This document shows positions 1-6,624 of a stretch of 10,135 nt of DNA, piece by piece; position 1 is the stretch's first letter; each line of letters starts with the position of its first letter. The translations under genes and the position numbers were made by a program. The DNA lies in NCBI GenBank assembly GCA_946887085.1, contig CAMPKG010000104.1, positions 1 to 10,135 of the forward strand, in the 5' to 3' direction. This stretch comes from an uncultured Sphingobacteriales bacterium. Lineage in GTDB: Bacteria > Bacteroidota > Bacteroidia > Chitinophagales > Chitinophagaceae. The notes below the pieces were generated by a model, which made no database searches, had not been told where the DNA came from, and saw nothing but the letters and a program-made list of their open reading frames with translations.

Positions 1-2031
1 ATACTTACCTACTTCGTTATCATAGCAGGCCTGTTGCTGGCATTTATGGGTTACAGCAATCCTAAAAGCAGCCCGATGATCGCTGGGGCCTTCGTTATTG
101 GCGCGGTGTTCAGCGCGCTGGCCGGTTTTATAGGCATGAATATCGCCATCAAGGCCAATGTACGTACGGCACACGCAGCACGTACCAGCCTGAGCAAAGC
201 CCTTGCTGTTTCTTTCGGCGGTGGTTCTGTTATGGGTCTTGGTGTTGCCGGCCTTGCGGTGCTTGGACTTGGCTCACTGTTCATTATTCTGAAAATGATC
301 TTCGCTCCTGATGCAGCTGTCGACAGCCTGGAAATGGAGCGTACCATCGAGGTACTTACCGGTTTCTCGCTGGGTGCAGAAAGCATCGCGCTTTTTGCAC
401 GCGTAGGGGGCGGTATCTATACCAAGGCTGCTGACGTAGGCGCTGACCTGGTAGGTAAAGTAGAGGCAGGCATCCCTGAAGACGATCCGCGCAACCCGGC
501 TACTATTGCCGACAATGTGGGCGATAACGTGGGTGACGTAGCTGGTATGGGAGCTGACCTTTTCGGTTCTTATGTGGCTACGGTCCTGGCAACCATGGTA
601 CTTGGCCGCGAAGTAGAAAATCTACAAGGTGTAGTCGACAATTTCAATGGTTTCGGCCCGATCCTGCTGCCAATGATGATCGCAGGCATTGGTATCATCC
701 TTTCTATCATCGGTACATGGTTCGTACGTATCTCTGATAACGCAAGCGCGAGCACTGATGCGGTACAGAGAGCACTGAACCTCGGTAACTGGGGATCTAT
801 GGTGTTGACCGCTATCGTTTGTTATTTCCTGGTAATGTACATACTGCCTGAATCAATGACGCTGCGCGGCACAGATTTCACGAACATGGAAGTGTTTGGC
901 GCCATCATTATAGGCCTCGTGGTAGGTACATTGATGAGTATTATTACTGAATACTATACTGCAATGGGCAAACGCCCTGTAATGAATATTATTCGTCAAT
1001 CGGCTACCGGGCATGCCACCAATGTTATCGGCGGACTGGCTATGGGCATGGAAAGCACTTTCCTTCCTATCCTGGTATTGGCAGGTGGTATCTGGGGCTC
1101 TTTCTGGATGGCAGGCCTCTACGGTGTGGCTATCGCTGCAGCAGGTATGATGGCTACGACCGCTATGCAGCTGGCTATTGATGCCTTTGGCCCTATTGCC
1201 GACAACGCAGGTGGTATCGCTGAGATGAGCGAGCTGCCGAAAGAAGTACGTGAAAAAACAGACATACTTGATGCAGTTGGTAATACGACCGCTGCCACCG
1301 GTAAAGGCTTCGCGATCGCATCTGCTGCGCTTACTGCGCTTGCACTGTTTGCTGCTTACGTAGGTGTTGCAGGTATCGACGGTATCGATATCTATAAAGC
1401 CGATGTTCTGGCAATGCTGTTCGTGGGTGGTATGATACCTTTCATCTTCTCATCACTGGCTATCCGCGCAGTGGGTGAGGCAGCAATGGCAATGGTGCAG
1501 GAAGTGCGCCGCCAGTTCAAAACTATTCCAGGCATCATGGAAGGTACCGGCAAACCTGAGTACGACAAGTGCGTGGCTATCTCCACTGAAGCTTCTATTA
1601 AGAAAATGATATTGCCGGGTGCTATCGCCCTGCTGGCCCCACTCCTGGTTGGCTTCCTGGTAGGCCCTGAGGCTCTTGGTGGTATGCTGGCAGGTGCTAC
1701 CGTGAGTGGTGTACTGATGGGTATGTTCCAGAACAACGCCGGTGGCGCATGGGATAACGCTAAAAAATCTTTCGAGAAAGGCGTTGAGATCAATGGTGAG
1801 ATCTACTACAAAAAATCTGAGCCGCACAAAGCATCAGTAACCGGCGATACAGTAGGTGATCCGTTTAAAGATACTTCAGGCCCTTCTATGAATATCCTGA
1901 TCAAACTGATGTCTATCGTTGCCCTCGTGATCGCCCCGACCATTGCGGGTATACATGGCACTTCAACGGAGCATGCCGCTAAAACTCCTGTTAAGCAGGA
2001 AGTGAAAGCGCAGGTTGTTTCAATAAAATAG
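1..2031 (+). CDS. hppA: K+-dependent membrane-bound pyrophosphatase, ion-pumping (5' end outside window)
   Basis: Integral membrane pump that couples hydrolysis of pyrophosphate to export of H+ (or Na+) across the inner membrane. The frame is open to base 1 ([10 protein letters not shown]...), so the first transmembrane segment lies outside the window; 676 codons are visible against about 720-750 in the family. The substrate-binding signatures are intact: [11 protein letters not shown] (about 433-465), [18 protein letters not shown] (about 511-564) and the third acidic block with DNAGGIAEM near 1201. The segment [10 protein letters not shown] (1279-1308) has Ala and Gly where K+-independent enzymes have Lys and Thr, so K+ dependence is expected. 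The usual gate glutamate is absent from the helix after DLFGSY, but a Glu sits in the preceding helix (GAES, codon 379-381). That arrangement resembles, from memory, the flavobacterial H+-pumping subclass. The gene ends at TAG 2029-2031, 21 bases before a strong terminator. Family assignment is secure; the ion pumped is inferred. Confidence 0.97.
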   Translation: MLTYFVIIAGLLLAFMGYSNPKSSPMIAGAFVIGAVFSALAGFIGMNIAIKANVRTAHAARTSLSKALAVSFGGGSVMGLGVAGLAVLGLGSLFIILKMIFAPDAAVDSLEMERTIEVLTGFSLGAESIALFARVGGGIYTKAADVGADLVGKVEAGIPEDDPRNPATIADNVGDNVGDVAGMGADLFGSYVATVLATMVLGREVENLQGVVDNFNGFGPILLPMMIAGIGIILSIIGTWFVRISDNASASTDAVQRALNLGNWGSMVLTAIVCYFLVMYILPESMTLRGTDFTNMEVFGAIIIGLVVGTLMSIITEYYTAMGKRPVMNIIRQSATGHATNVIGGLAMGMESTFLPILVLAGGIWGSFWMAGLYGVAIAAAGMMATTAMQLAIDAFGPIADNAGGIAEMSELPKEVREKTDILDAVGNTTAATGKGFAIASAALTALALFAAYVGVAGIDGIDIYKADVLAMLFVGGMIPFIFSSLAIRAVGEAAMAMVQEVRRQFKTIPGIMEGTGKPEYDKCVAISTEASIKKMILPGAIALLAPLLVGFLVGPEALGGMLAGATVSGVLMGMFQNNAGGAWDNAKKSFEKGVEINGEIYYKKSEPHKASVTGDTVGDPFKDTSGPSMNILIKLMSIVALVIAPTIAGIHGTSTEHAAKTPVKQEVKAQVVSIK

Positions 2032-2052
2032 TTCGCACAGCAACTGATAAAG

Positions 2053-2088
2053 AAAATCCCCTCCATAAAGGAGGGGATTTTTATTTCG
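2053..2088. terminator. Intrinsic terminator between convergent hppA and glycosyltransferase genes
   Basis: A perfect 12-bp stem (AAAATCCCCTCC at 2053-2064 pairing with 2070-2081) encloses a 5-base loop, ATAAA. On the plus strand it runs into TTTTTATTT, ending hppA 21 bases after its stop. On the minus strand the A/T arms give a TTTTCTTT tail, so it can also end the glycosyltransferase operon, whose stop is at 2110-2112. It is the only structure in the 78-base gap. Confidence 0.9.
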
Positions 2089-2109
2089 TGTATCGTAGTA
2101 CTATTAACG

Positions 2110-2862
2110 TTAACGTGCCGGCTTGTTATATAGCTTGCTCTTAACGATACCCAGTTTATGCAGGAAATGAACGATAGAAACACGCAACACTCCCCTGCCA
2201 TATTTCATACTACGACTGAAGTTGATGCTCGATGCTTCTTCAAAATATTTAGTAGGGCAAGTCACCTCTCCTATTTCATAACCGTTCATAAACACCTGCG
2301 AGATCATCTCGTTATCGAAAACGAAATCATCGCTGTTGTGCGAAAAGTCGATAGAACGTATCACCTCGGCAGAGAAAGCCCTGTAACCGGTATGGTATTC
2401 GCTCAACTTCTGGCGCAGCATAATATTCTCAAACAGCGTTAGCATACGGTTAAAGATATATTTGTACATGGGCATACCACCCATCAACGCCCCCCTGCCG
2501 AGGATGCGCGATCCAAAGGCAACGGGGTAAACATCGTATGCAATAACCGAACTCAGCGCATGAATAAGCCTGGGAGTATACTGGTAGTCCGGATGCAGCA
2601 TCACGACTATATCTGCACCGATTTCGAGTGCTTTTTTGTAGCAGCTTTTCTGGTTGCCGCCGTAACCTTTGTTCTTCTCGTGCCGGATGATGTGTTTAAT
2701 ACCTAGTTGCTGTCCTACTTCCACCGTGTTGTCGGGGCTGTAGTCATCCACCAGCACCACATCATCTACTATATCGAAAGGTATTTCGTTATAAGTACGC
2801 TCCAGCGTAAGCGCCGCACGATAGGCAGGCAGCACAACTACGATTTTCTTACCGTTTAACAT
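2110..2862 (-). CDS. Glycosyltransferase family 2 (dolichol-phosphate-mannose-synthase-like)
   Basis: Predicted cytoplasmic GT-A fold enzyme of 250 residues that transfers a sugar from a nucleotide sugar, probably to a lipid or glycan acceptor. In order it shows the nucleotide-binding start [14 protein letters not shown] (residues 8-21), [11 protein letters not shown] (36-46), the motif [10 protein letters not shown] (88-97) in place of the usual DxD, GSRILGRG (117-124) and the acceptor-side YHTGYRAFS (156-164). No C-terminal membrane helices or GtrA domain are present. A longer reading from 2901 would add 13 unconserved residues and overlap the upstream gene by 20 bases. I chose ATG at 2862 because family members begin a few residues before the VVxPAY strand. 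It lies 19 bases after the thioesterase stop, so it is probably co-transcribed, though a candidate promoter box sits at 2870-2877. Family is secure; donor and acceptor are unknown. Confidence 0.9.
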   Translation of the reverse strand: MLNGKKIVVVLPAYRAALTLERTYNEIPFDIVDDVVLVDDYSPDNTVEVGQQLGIKHIIRHEKNKGYGGNQKSCYKKALEIGADIVVMLHPDYQYTPRLIHALSSVIAYDVYPVAFGSRILGRGALMGGMPMYKYIFNRMLTLFENIMLRQKLSEYHTGYRAFSAEVIRSIDFSHNSDDFVFDNEMISQVFMNGYEIGEVTCPTKYFEEASSINFSRSMKYGRGVLRVSIVHFLHKLGIVKSKLYNKPAR

Positions 2863-2867
2863 GAATT

Positions 2868-2900
2868 TGCAAAAGTAGTTATTAATTGGCCACTTTTGCA
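2868..2900. repeat. Inverted repeat at the thioesterase/glycosyltransferase junction
   Basis: Nine-base arms TGCAAAAGT (2868-2876) and ACTTTTGCA (2892-2900) are exact reverse complements separated by 15 bases. The repeat straddles the thioesterase stop codon (2882-2884) and ends six bases before the glycosyltransferase ATG. It could be a protein-binding site or a weak RNA hairpin; it has no U-tract, so it is not a typical terminator. Confidence 0.4.
2870..2877 (-). promoter_or_regulatory. Candidate -7 promoter box for the glycosyltransferase
   Basis: On the minus strand this reads TACTTTTG followed by C, an exact match to the Bacteroidota -7 consensus TAnnTTTG. It ends 7 bases before the ATG at 2862, so a transcript started here would be nearly or fully leaderless. 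No convincing -33 TTTG is seen. It overlaps one arm of the inverted repeat at 2868-2900. Confidence 0.3.
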
Positions 2901-3364
2901 TCCCCTTCCCGGGCCTGCATACCAGTTACTATCAGGTTGCTGGTAGCCTTACCAAGGAGCCTTTCCTGCATATCGTACACGCGGCACTCTACATGTATGA
3001 TCTTCTTGCCGGCACGTATCACTTCGGCAATTGCCTTCAACCTGTCGCCTTGTTTGATGGCATATAAAAAATCAACATTCAGGTTCAGCGAGGTATAATG
3101 GCTATCGGTATCAAGGCTAATCACGCTCCAGCCTATCACTTCATCCATCACAAGGGCCATCATTCCCCCGTGGATATTGCCATAGGGATTGGTCATGTCA
3201 TGTTTTACCTCCAGCGAAATAGTCGCTCTCCCCTTTTCGATCTTATCGAGCGTAAACTGCATCCAGTTACCCGCCGGCGAACGCGAGTCCGTTACCAATT
3301 TCCCCTCAAAATGCTCTTTTATATATAGCAGCACTGCGCCGGAAGGCACCTCTTTATAACCCAT
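2882..3364 (-). CDS. PaaI-family hotdog-fold thioesterase
   Basis: A 160-residue single-domain acyl-CoA (or acyl-carrier) thioesterase of the hotdog fold, acting in the cytoplasm as a dimer or tetramer. The key motif NIHGGMMALVMDEVIGW spans residues 63-79: His65-Gly-Gly begins the hotdog helix and Asp74 is the expected catalytic acid. SLNLNVDFLYAIKQGD (92-107) and the strand KIIHVECRVYD (121-131) are typical of the family. The start at 3364 overlaps the upstream gene's last codons by 11 bases (ATGGGTTATAA contains the upstream TAA), indicating translational coupling. The A/G-rich stretch GAAATAG just before the ATG may help initiation. Thioesterase class is well supported; the natural substrate cannot be told, and no phenylacetate (paa) genes are nearby. 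Confidence 0.9.
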   Translation of the reverse strand: MGYKEVPSGAVLLYIKEHFEGKLVTDSRSPAGNWMQFTLDKIEKGRATISLEVKHDMTNPYGNIHGGMMALVMDEVIGWSVISLDTDSHYTSLNLNVDFLYAIKQGDRLKAIAEVIRAGKKIIHVECRVYDMQERLLGKATSNLIVTGMQAREGDAKVAN

Positions 3365-4019
3365 GATCTATTTCTTTTTTTTTCTCATTTTCGATTTTCA
3401 TTTTCAATACCATCTCCACCATCTTTTCAATGCGGCGCTGGCGTGTTTCCGGTTTCTTCGCTTCTTCAATTGACTCCACATATTCCTTCTTATGTGTAAA
3501 TGACATGGAGTCGAAAAATTCTCCCAGGCTTTTGTATGGCTTCATTGCCTTCACTGCATCCGCCGGTGGTGAAACAGTACGTTTTGCATAGTCGATACCT
3601 GGTGTTTTTCGTTCTTCCATTGGCACGTCCCGTTTGTACTTAGCTTTCGGGTCTACCTTCCTGATGCGGAGCCCGGACCATGTATCGTCAATTGCAACAG
3701 AAGTAACGATGGTATAACCGCTATCAAAAACCGTCTGCCAGTTTTTGGTATCGCGTGCAAGGTCTGATATCATGCCACTGCTTTTCTTAGGATAAGCGAT
3801 CCAGAACAGGGCATTTTCTGACAACCTCGGAATGATCTTGAGAAATTCTGTGTCCAATTCAAATTTGTCGGCAGCAAGCAACAGTATTTGTTCGACAAGC
3901 GCTGTGCCGCGGAGCGAGATCTTGAGATCGAAGCCGGCAAACAAATCGCCCAGTCCTGACCGACCCACAAAGTAAAGCGGCTTTTGCGCATCAAAACGGA
4001 GTTTGGTCAGTAAGCTCAT
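3354..4019 (-). CDS. DUF3052-like domain fused to YdeI/OmpD-associated (OmdA) C-terminal domain
   Basis: A 221-residue predicted soluble protein with two recognisable parts. Residues about 10-122 resemble DUF3052: a hydrophobic strand after the start, then FWIAYPKKSSGMISDLARD (72-90) and VAIDDTWSGLRIRK (108-121). Residues about 150-208 match the 'bacteriocin-protection, YdeI or OmpD-associated' (OmdA) helical domain: SPPADAVKAM, then FTHKKEYVESIEEAKKPETR (174-193) and RRIEKMVEMVLK. No biochemical function is established for either domain. The frame extends to a TTG at 4073, but the extra 18 residues are unlike family starts; ATG at 4019 is preferred and has a TAccTTTG box 7 bases upstream. 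It is the first gene of an operon with the thioesterase and glycosyltransferase, and is divergent from oxyR. A run of nine A residues lies in codons 213-215. Confidence 0.85.
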   Translation of the reverse strand: MSLLTKLRFDAQKPLYFVGRSGLGDLFAGFDLKISLRGTALVEQILLLAADKFELDTEFLKIIPRLSENALFWIAYPKKSSGMISDLARDTKNWQTVFDSGYTIVTSVAIDDTWSGLRIRKVDPKAKYKRDVPMEERKTPGIDYAKRTVSPPADAVKAMKPYKSLGEFFDSMSFTHKKEYVESIEEAKKPETRQRRIEKMVEMVLKMKIENEKKKEIDHGL

Positions 4020-4026
4020 CGGCTGG

Positions 4027-4034
4027 CAAAGGTA
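4027..4034 (-). promoter_or_regulatory. Candidate -7 promoter box for the DUF3052/thioesterase/glycosyltransferase operon
   Basis: On the minus strand it reads TACCTTTG followed by C, an exact TAnnTTTG match. It ends 7 bases before the ATG at 4019, which would place the transcription start at or beside the start codon. It supports 4019 over the TTG at 4073, which lies upstream of the box. No clear -33 element. Confidence 0.35.
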
Positions 4035-4104
4035 TAGCAACACAATGGCACTCACCCTTATAAGATTCACCAATGGATGTATTTGCTTTGATTATGAGGG
4101 AGTT

Positions 4105-4119
4105 ATAGACATAGCTTAT
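4105..4119. promoter_or_regulatory. Possible LysR-type operator half (T-N11-A type) in the divergent region
   Basis: The sequence ATAGACATAGCTTAT has ATA-N9-TAT symmetry, matching the T-N11-A pattern of LysR-type regulators and loosely the ATAG...CTAT element of OxyR sites. It lies 46 bases upstream of the oxyR ATG, between the two divergent genes, where autoregulation would be expected. A clear second half-site one helical turn away is not visible, so this is only a candidate. Confidence 0.25.
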
Positions 4120-4136
4120 GATTTAGATTAATAATG

Positions 4137-4144
4137 TAGGTTTG
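4137..4144 (+). promoter_or_regulatory. Candidate -7 promoter box for oxyR
   Basis: TAGGTTTG followed by C is an exact match to TAnnTTTG. It ends 20 bases before the ATG at 4165, implying a leader of roughly 13-15 bases. The 7+7 palindrome at 4146-4162 begins one base downstream and would cover the transcription start. No convincing -33 element is seen. Confidence 0.45.
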
Positions 4145-4145
4145 C

Positions 4146-4162
4146 TATAAATTTCATTTATA
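4146..4162. repeat. Palindrome TATAAAT-ttc-ATTTATA just before the oxyR start codon
   Basis: Seven-base arms (4146-4152 and 4156-4162) are exact reverse complements around a 3-base centre. The element sits between the -7 box and the ATG at 4165, two bases from the start codon. It could be a repressor or autoregulatory site over the transcription start, or a weak AT-only hairpin in the leader. AT-rich leaders give such symmetry by chance fairly often. Confidence 0.4.
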
Positions 4163-4164
4163 CC

Positions 4165-5127
4165 ATGACGATCACACAACTAGAATATGTAGTAGCAGTG
4201 GCCACTTATAAGAGCTTTGTTGCCGCCGCTGAAAAATGTTTCGTTACTCAGCCCACGCTTAGTATGCAAATACAAAAGCTGGAGGAAGAGCTAGGCGTCA
4301 AATTATTTGACCGTAACAAGCACCCGATAGCCATCACCGCAATGGGCGAAGCTATTGTAACACAAGCCAGAGTCGCACTGGCTGAGTGCGAGAAAATAAA
4401 TGAGCTGATACAAACCCAGCAGAACAGCCTTGCTGGTAATTTTAAGCTAGCTGTTATCCCAACAGTTGCCCCCTATATTTTGCCTAACCTGCTTGAGTCT
4501 TACTCGGGTAACTATCCTGGTGTAAAAATGGACGTAGTGGAAATGGAGACCAGGCAGGTTATCGCAGCGCTGAAGAATAACGAAATAGATGCCGGCCTGG
4601 TAAGCACACCGCTTGAGGCAAACGGCATTAAAGAGTATCCATTGTTTTATGAGCCTTTCGTTGCCTATTTCTCGAAAAACGAGAAAGCTTTGAAGAAGCG
4701 ACTGGTGAATGCAGAAGATATTGCGCTGGATAGGATCTGGCTCCTGAACGAAGGTCATTGTATGCGCAACCAGGTGCTTGACCTTTGCAGTGATCAGATA
4801 CAGCGCCTGCAGGCCGCGCGTCCGTACAGGTATGAGTCGAGCAACGTAGAGACACTGCGCAAGATGGTGGAAAAAAACAATGGTCTTACCGTACTTCCGG
4901 AACTGGCGACATTTGAATTCACCGAAGATCAGCAAGACCGCCTCCGCTATTTCGAAGACCCTGAACCGGTACGTGAAATAAGTCTTGTAACTAACGACCA
5001 TTTCGTAAGGCTTACGTTACTGCAAAGCCTGATAGACGAAATATCAAAACTAGTGCCGGAAAAAATGAGGGCCCAAAAGAAAAACAGAAAAGTGTTGCGC
5101 ATCCAGTCGGCTAAACTGGTGCAATAA
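4165..5127 (+). CDS. oxyR: Hydrogen-peroxide-sensing LysR-type regulator OxyR
   Basis: A 320-residue cytoplasmic transcription factor that activates peroxide-defence genes when a disulfide forms. Residues 1-60 are the LysR winged helix-turn-helix (LEYVVAVATYKSFVAAAEKC, then QPTLSMQIQKLEEELGVKLF); about 90-295 form the two-lobed sensor domain (GNFKLAVIPTVAPYILP). The peroxide motif GHCMRNQVLDLC carries Cys199 and Cys208, the same spacing and even the same numbers as the E. coli redox cysteines, which separates it from LysR paralogues such as CysB or CatM. A basic tail (about 303-320, KMRAQKKNRK...) extends beyond the E. coli length of 305. No catalase, ahpCF or dps gene lies in the window, so its targets are elsewhere unless it also controls the divergent operon. 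ATG 4165 is the natural start. The 3' end overlaps the convergent methyltransferase by 17 bases. Confidence 0.95.
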   Translation: MTITQLEYVVAVATYKSFVAAAEKCFVTQPTLSMQIQKLEEELGVKLFDRNKHPIAITAMGEAIVTQARVALAECEKINELIQTQQNSLAGNFKLAVIPTVAPYILPNLLESYSGNYPGVKMDVVEMETRQVIAALKNNEIDAGLVSTPLEANGIKEYPLFYEPFVAYFSKNEKALKKRLVNAEDIALDRIWLLNEGHCMRNQVLDLCSDQIQRLQAARPYRYESSNVETLRKMVEKNNGLTVLPELATFEFTEDQQDRLRYFEDPEPVREISLVTNDHFVRLTLLQSLIDEISKLVPEKMRAQKKNRKVLRIQSAKLVQ

Positions 5128-5764
5128 TTACTTCATTGATGCCGTGCTCATGTTTCTTGTTATTTGGGAACACAGCGTCGATATTCTGCGCAGCACTGGT
5201 CCAGTCTTGTTTTGAATTGATGATATAGTTGATAACAATATGTCCGCCGGGGAGTAGTCTCCGGCGGCAGTTTTCCAGGAACTTCTGCGAGGTTACAAAA
5301 CCCGGTACTATTCTTCCCGTAAAAACATCAACGATCACCAGGTCATACAGTTCAGTTTCTTTATCGACATACTCTTCTGCATCTTTGCAAACGACGGTTA
5401 CCCTTGGCCTGAGGTGCGGCCGCATCAGCTCTACGCTCCAATCCAAAACGATCCTGTCACAATCTATAAGTGTACAGCTAGGACGAAACCCGAAACTGTC
5501 CAACACCTGCACCGCACTGCCTAATCCACCTCCCAACACTAACACTTTTTTTATTTCAGGCAGTTTTGCTTTGAGTTGTTTGAACGCCAGGACCAATGGC
5601 CTGTACCTGTCGCCATCGGAGTAAATCGCATCAGGAGTACAGAGCTGGTATTGCCCCTTGAATAAAAAAAGCTCCAGCACAGTGTTTGTTGTGCCGGAGC
5701 TTTTCCGGATACGTACCGGTATAAAGTTGCTAAGTAGTTTCTTATATACGGGTAAGCTTATCAA
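5111..5764 (-). CDS. Spermidine-synthase-like SAM-dependent methyltransferase-fold protein
   Basis: A 217-residue cytoplasmic Rossmann-fold protein of the spermidine synthase/methyltransferase type. Residues 73-84 (KVLVLGGGLGSA) are the SAM-binding glycine loop; LIDCDRIVLD (99-108) supplies the acidic residue after strand 2; CKDAEEYV (126-133) and DLVIVDVFTG (141-150) follow in the expected order. The canonical GGGDGG of polyamine synthases is replaced by GGGLGS, so true spermidine synthase activity is doubtful. The only start giving a full-length N-terminus (VYKKLLSNFIPVRI) is TTG at 5764, immediately after the TAA of the M48 gene and in the same frame, with AAGG a few bases upstream; no ATG occurs before residue 114. 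Codons 21-34 lie within a terminator-like hairpin (5664-5704), so full-length expression may be low or conditional. It overlaps the 3' end of oxyR by 17 bases. Confidence 0.8.
   Translation of the reverse strand: MISLPVYKKLLSNFIPVRIRKSSGTTNTVLELFLFKGQYQLCTPDAIYSDGDRYRPLVLAFKQLKAKLPEIKKVLVLGGGLGSAVQVLDSFGFRPSCTLIDCDRIVLDWSVELMRPHLRPRVTVVCKDAEEYVDKETELYDLVIVDVFTGRIVPGFVTSQKFLENCRRRLLPGGHIVINYIINSKQDWTSAAQNIDAVFPNNKKHEHGINEVIIAPV
5664..5704 (-). terminator. Terminator-like hairpin with U7 tract inside the methyltransferase coding region
   Basis: On minus-strand RNA, AAAAGCUCCGGCAC pairs with GUGCUGGAGCUUUU through 14 consecutive pairs (one G-U wobble) plus one inner A-U, around an 8-base loop, and seven U residues follow (5670-5664). 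The plus-strand RNA would carry an A-C mismatch and only four U residues, so the element points leftward, ending transcripts from the plsY/M48 direction. It occupies codons 21-34 of the methyltransferase. A weaker role in ending oxyR transcripts from the other side is possible. Confidence 0.65.
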
Positions 5765-6565
5765 TTACCTTGGTTTGTAATACTGCATCGCGGTAGGTAT
5801 GAACCTCCGGATATCGTTTATCCTCCGCGAATCGCTTGGGTGCGTGCTCAGTATCTCAGGTGGTTTGCTGCCACCTTGTGCCGACATGCGCTGCCAGAAT
5901 GCGATCGCTTCATTTGGGTTATACCCTGCCATTGCCATAAAGATAAGTCCCATTTGGTCAGCTTCAGTCTCCTGGTCGCGGGAATATTTTAGCAATAAGC
6001 CCTGCGCACCGATACCCACTGCCGCGTTGAATATTGCAGAGGCAGCGCCTGGGTTACTGCCCAATAGTCCGCCCAATGCCTGGCTGCCATATTGAGCTGC
6101 CAATTGCTGGCTTACACGTTCGTTGCTATGCCGTGCTATAGCGTGCGCTATTTCGTGGCCCATAACTACTGCAAGACCGGCCTCGTTTTGCACGAGGGGC
6201 ATAAGACCGCTATACACAACTACTTTACCGCCGGGCATACACCATGCATTTGCCTGGTTGTTGTTCACCAGGTTGAACTGCCATTGGTAGCCACTGATGA
6301 GCTCCGTTTGTCCTTTGCTGGAAAGATAACTCTGCACGGATGATGCCAGCCTCTGGCCCACACGCTGCACCATTTCGGCATCGCGGGTGCCTGTTACTGG
6401 TCTGTTGGTACTCAGGAAGGCCACATATTCCCTGTTGGCCATTTCCCTCATGGTCGACTCGTCAACTAAATTCAGCGTACTGCGACCGGTGATCGGGTTC
6501 TTGTAACACGAATACAGTATTACCGAGAGAACGATCACAGAAAGAGCATATAAAATCTTCTTCAT
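5765..6565 (-). CDS. M48-family zinc metallopeptidase, lipoprotein
   Basis: A 266-residue envelope protease of the M48 family (BepA/LoiP/YcaL type), expected to degrade misfolded or misassembled envelope proteins. Residues 1-20 form a signal peptide ending in a lipobox-like LYSC, so Cys20 is the probable lipidation site. The typical NPITGRSTLNLV follows (23-34). The zinc site is HEIAH (His137, Glu138, His141), with the third ligand in QETEAD (Glu201). The C-terminus has the usual STHPSDSRRINDIRRF (240-255) substrate-groove segment. It is a short M48 protein without TPR repeats. ATG at 6565 is clear. The gap of 59 bases from plsY contains no exact TAnnTTTG box and no terminator, so it is probably transcribed with plsY. 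Its TAA (5765-5767) touches the TTG start of the next gene. Confidence 0.93.
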   Translation of the reverse strand: MKKILYALSVIVLSVILYSCYKNPITGRSTLNLVDESTMREMANREYVAFLSTNRPVTGTRDAEMVQRVGQRLASSVQSYLSSKGQTELISGYQWQFNLVNNNQANAWCMPGGKVVVYSGLMPLVQNEAGLAVVMGHEIAHAIARHSNERVSQQLAAQYGSQALGGLLGSNPGAASAIFNAAVGIGAQGLLLKYSRDQETEADQMGLIFMAMAGYNPNEAIAFWQRMSAQGGSKPPEILSTHPSDSRRINDIRRFIPTAMQYYKPR

Positions 6566-6624
6566 GTCTGATACTTTTAAAAAGACCGCAAAAAAGATTT
6601 ATACCAATAAGGCAAAGGAAAAGG

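Noticed and set aside
51..386. Long open frames antisense to hppA, such as minus-strand 51-386 and 1392-1793.
   Set aside because: They lie wholly inside a certain gene in the opposite direction, are rich in Ser/Pro/Arg typical of antisense frames, and show no recognisable motif.
4020..4073. An 18-residue hydrophobic N-terminal extension of the DUF3052 gene that could be mistaken for a signal peptide.
   Set aside because: It depends on a TTG start, lacks the charge and cleavage pattern of a signal peptide, and lies upstream of the TAccTTTG box and a good ATG.
4447..5001. A 184-residue minus-strand frame inside oxyR.
   Set aside because: oxyR is certain across the interval from its motifs and both redox cysteines; the antisense frame resembles no family I know.
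5111..5764. Calling the methyltransferase-fold protein a spermidine synthase (speE).
   Set aside because: The polyamine synthase GGGDGG is replaced by GGGLGS, the protein is shorter than SpeE, and no polyamine genes are nearby.
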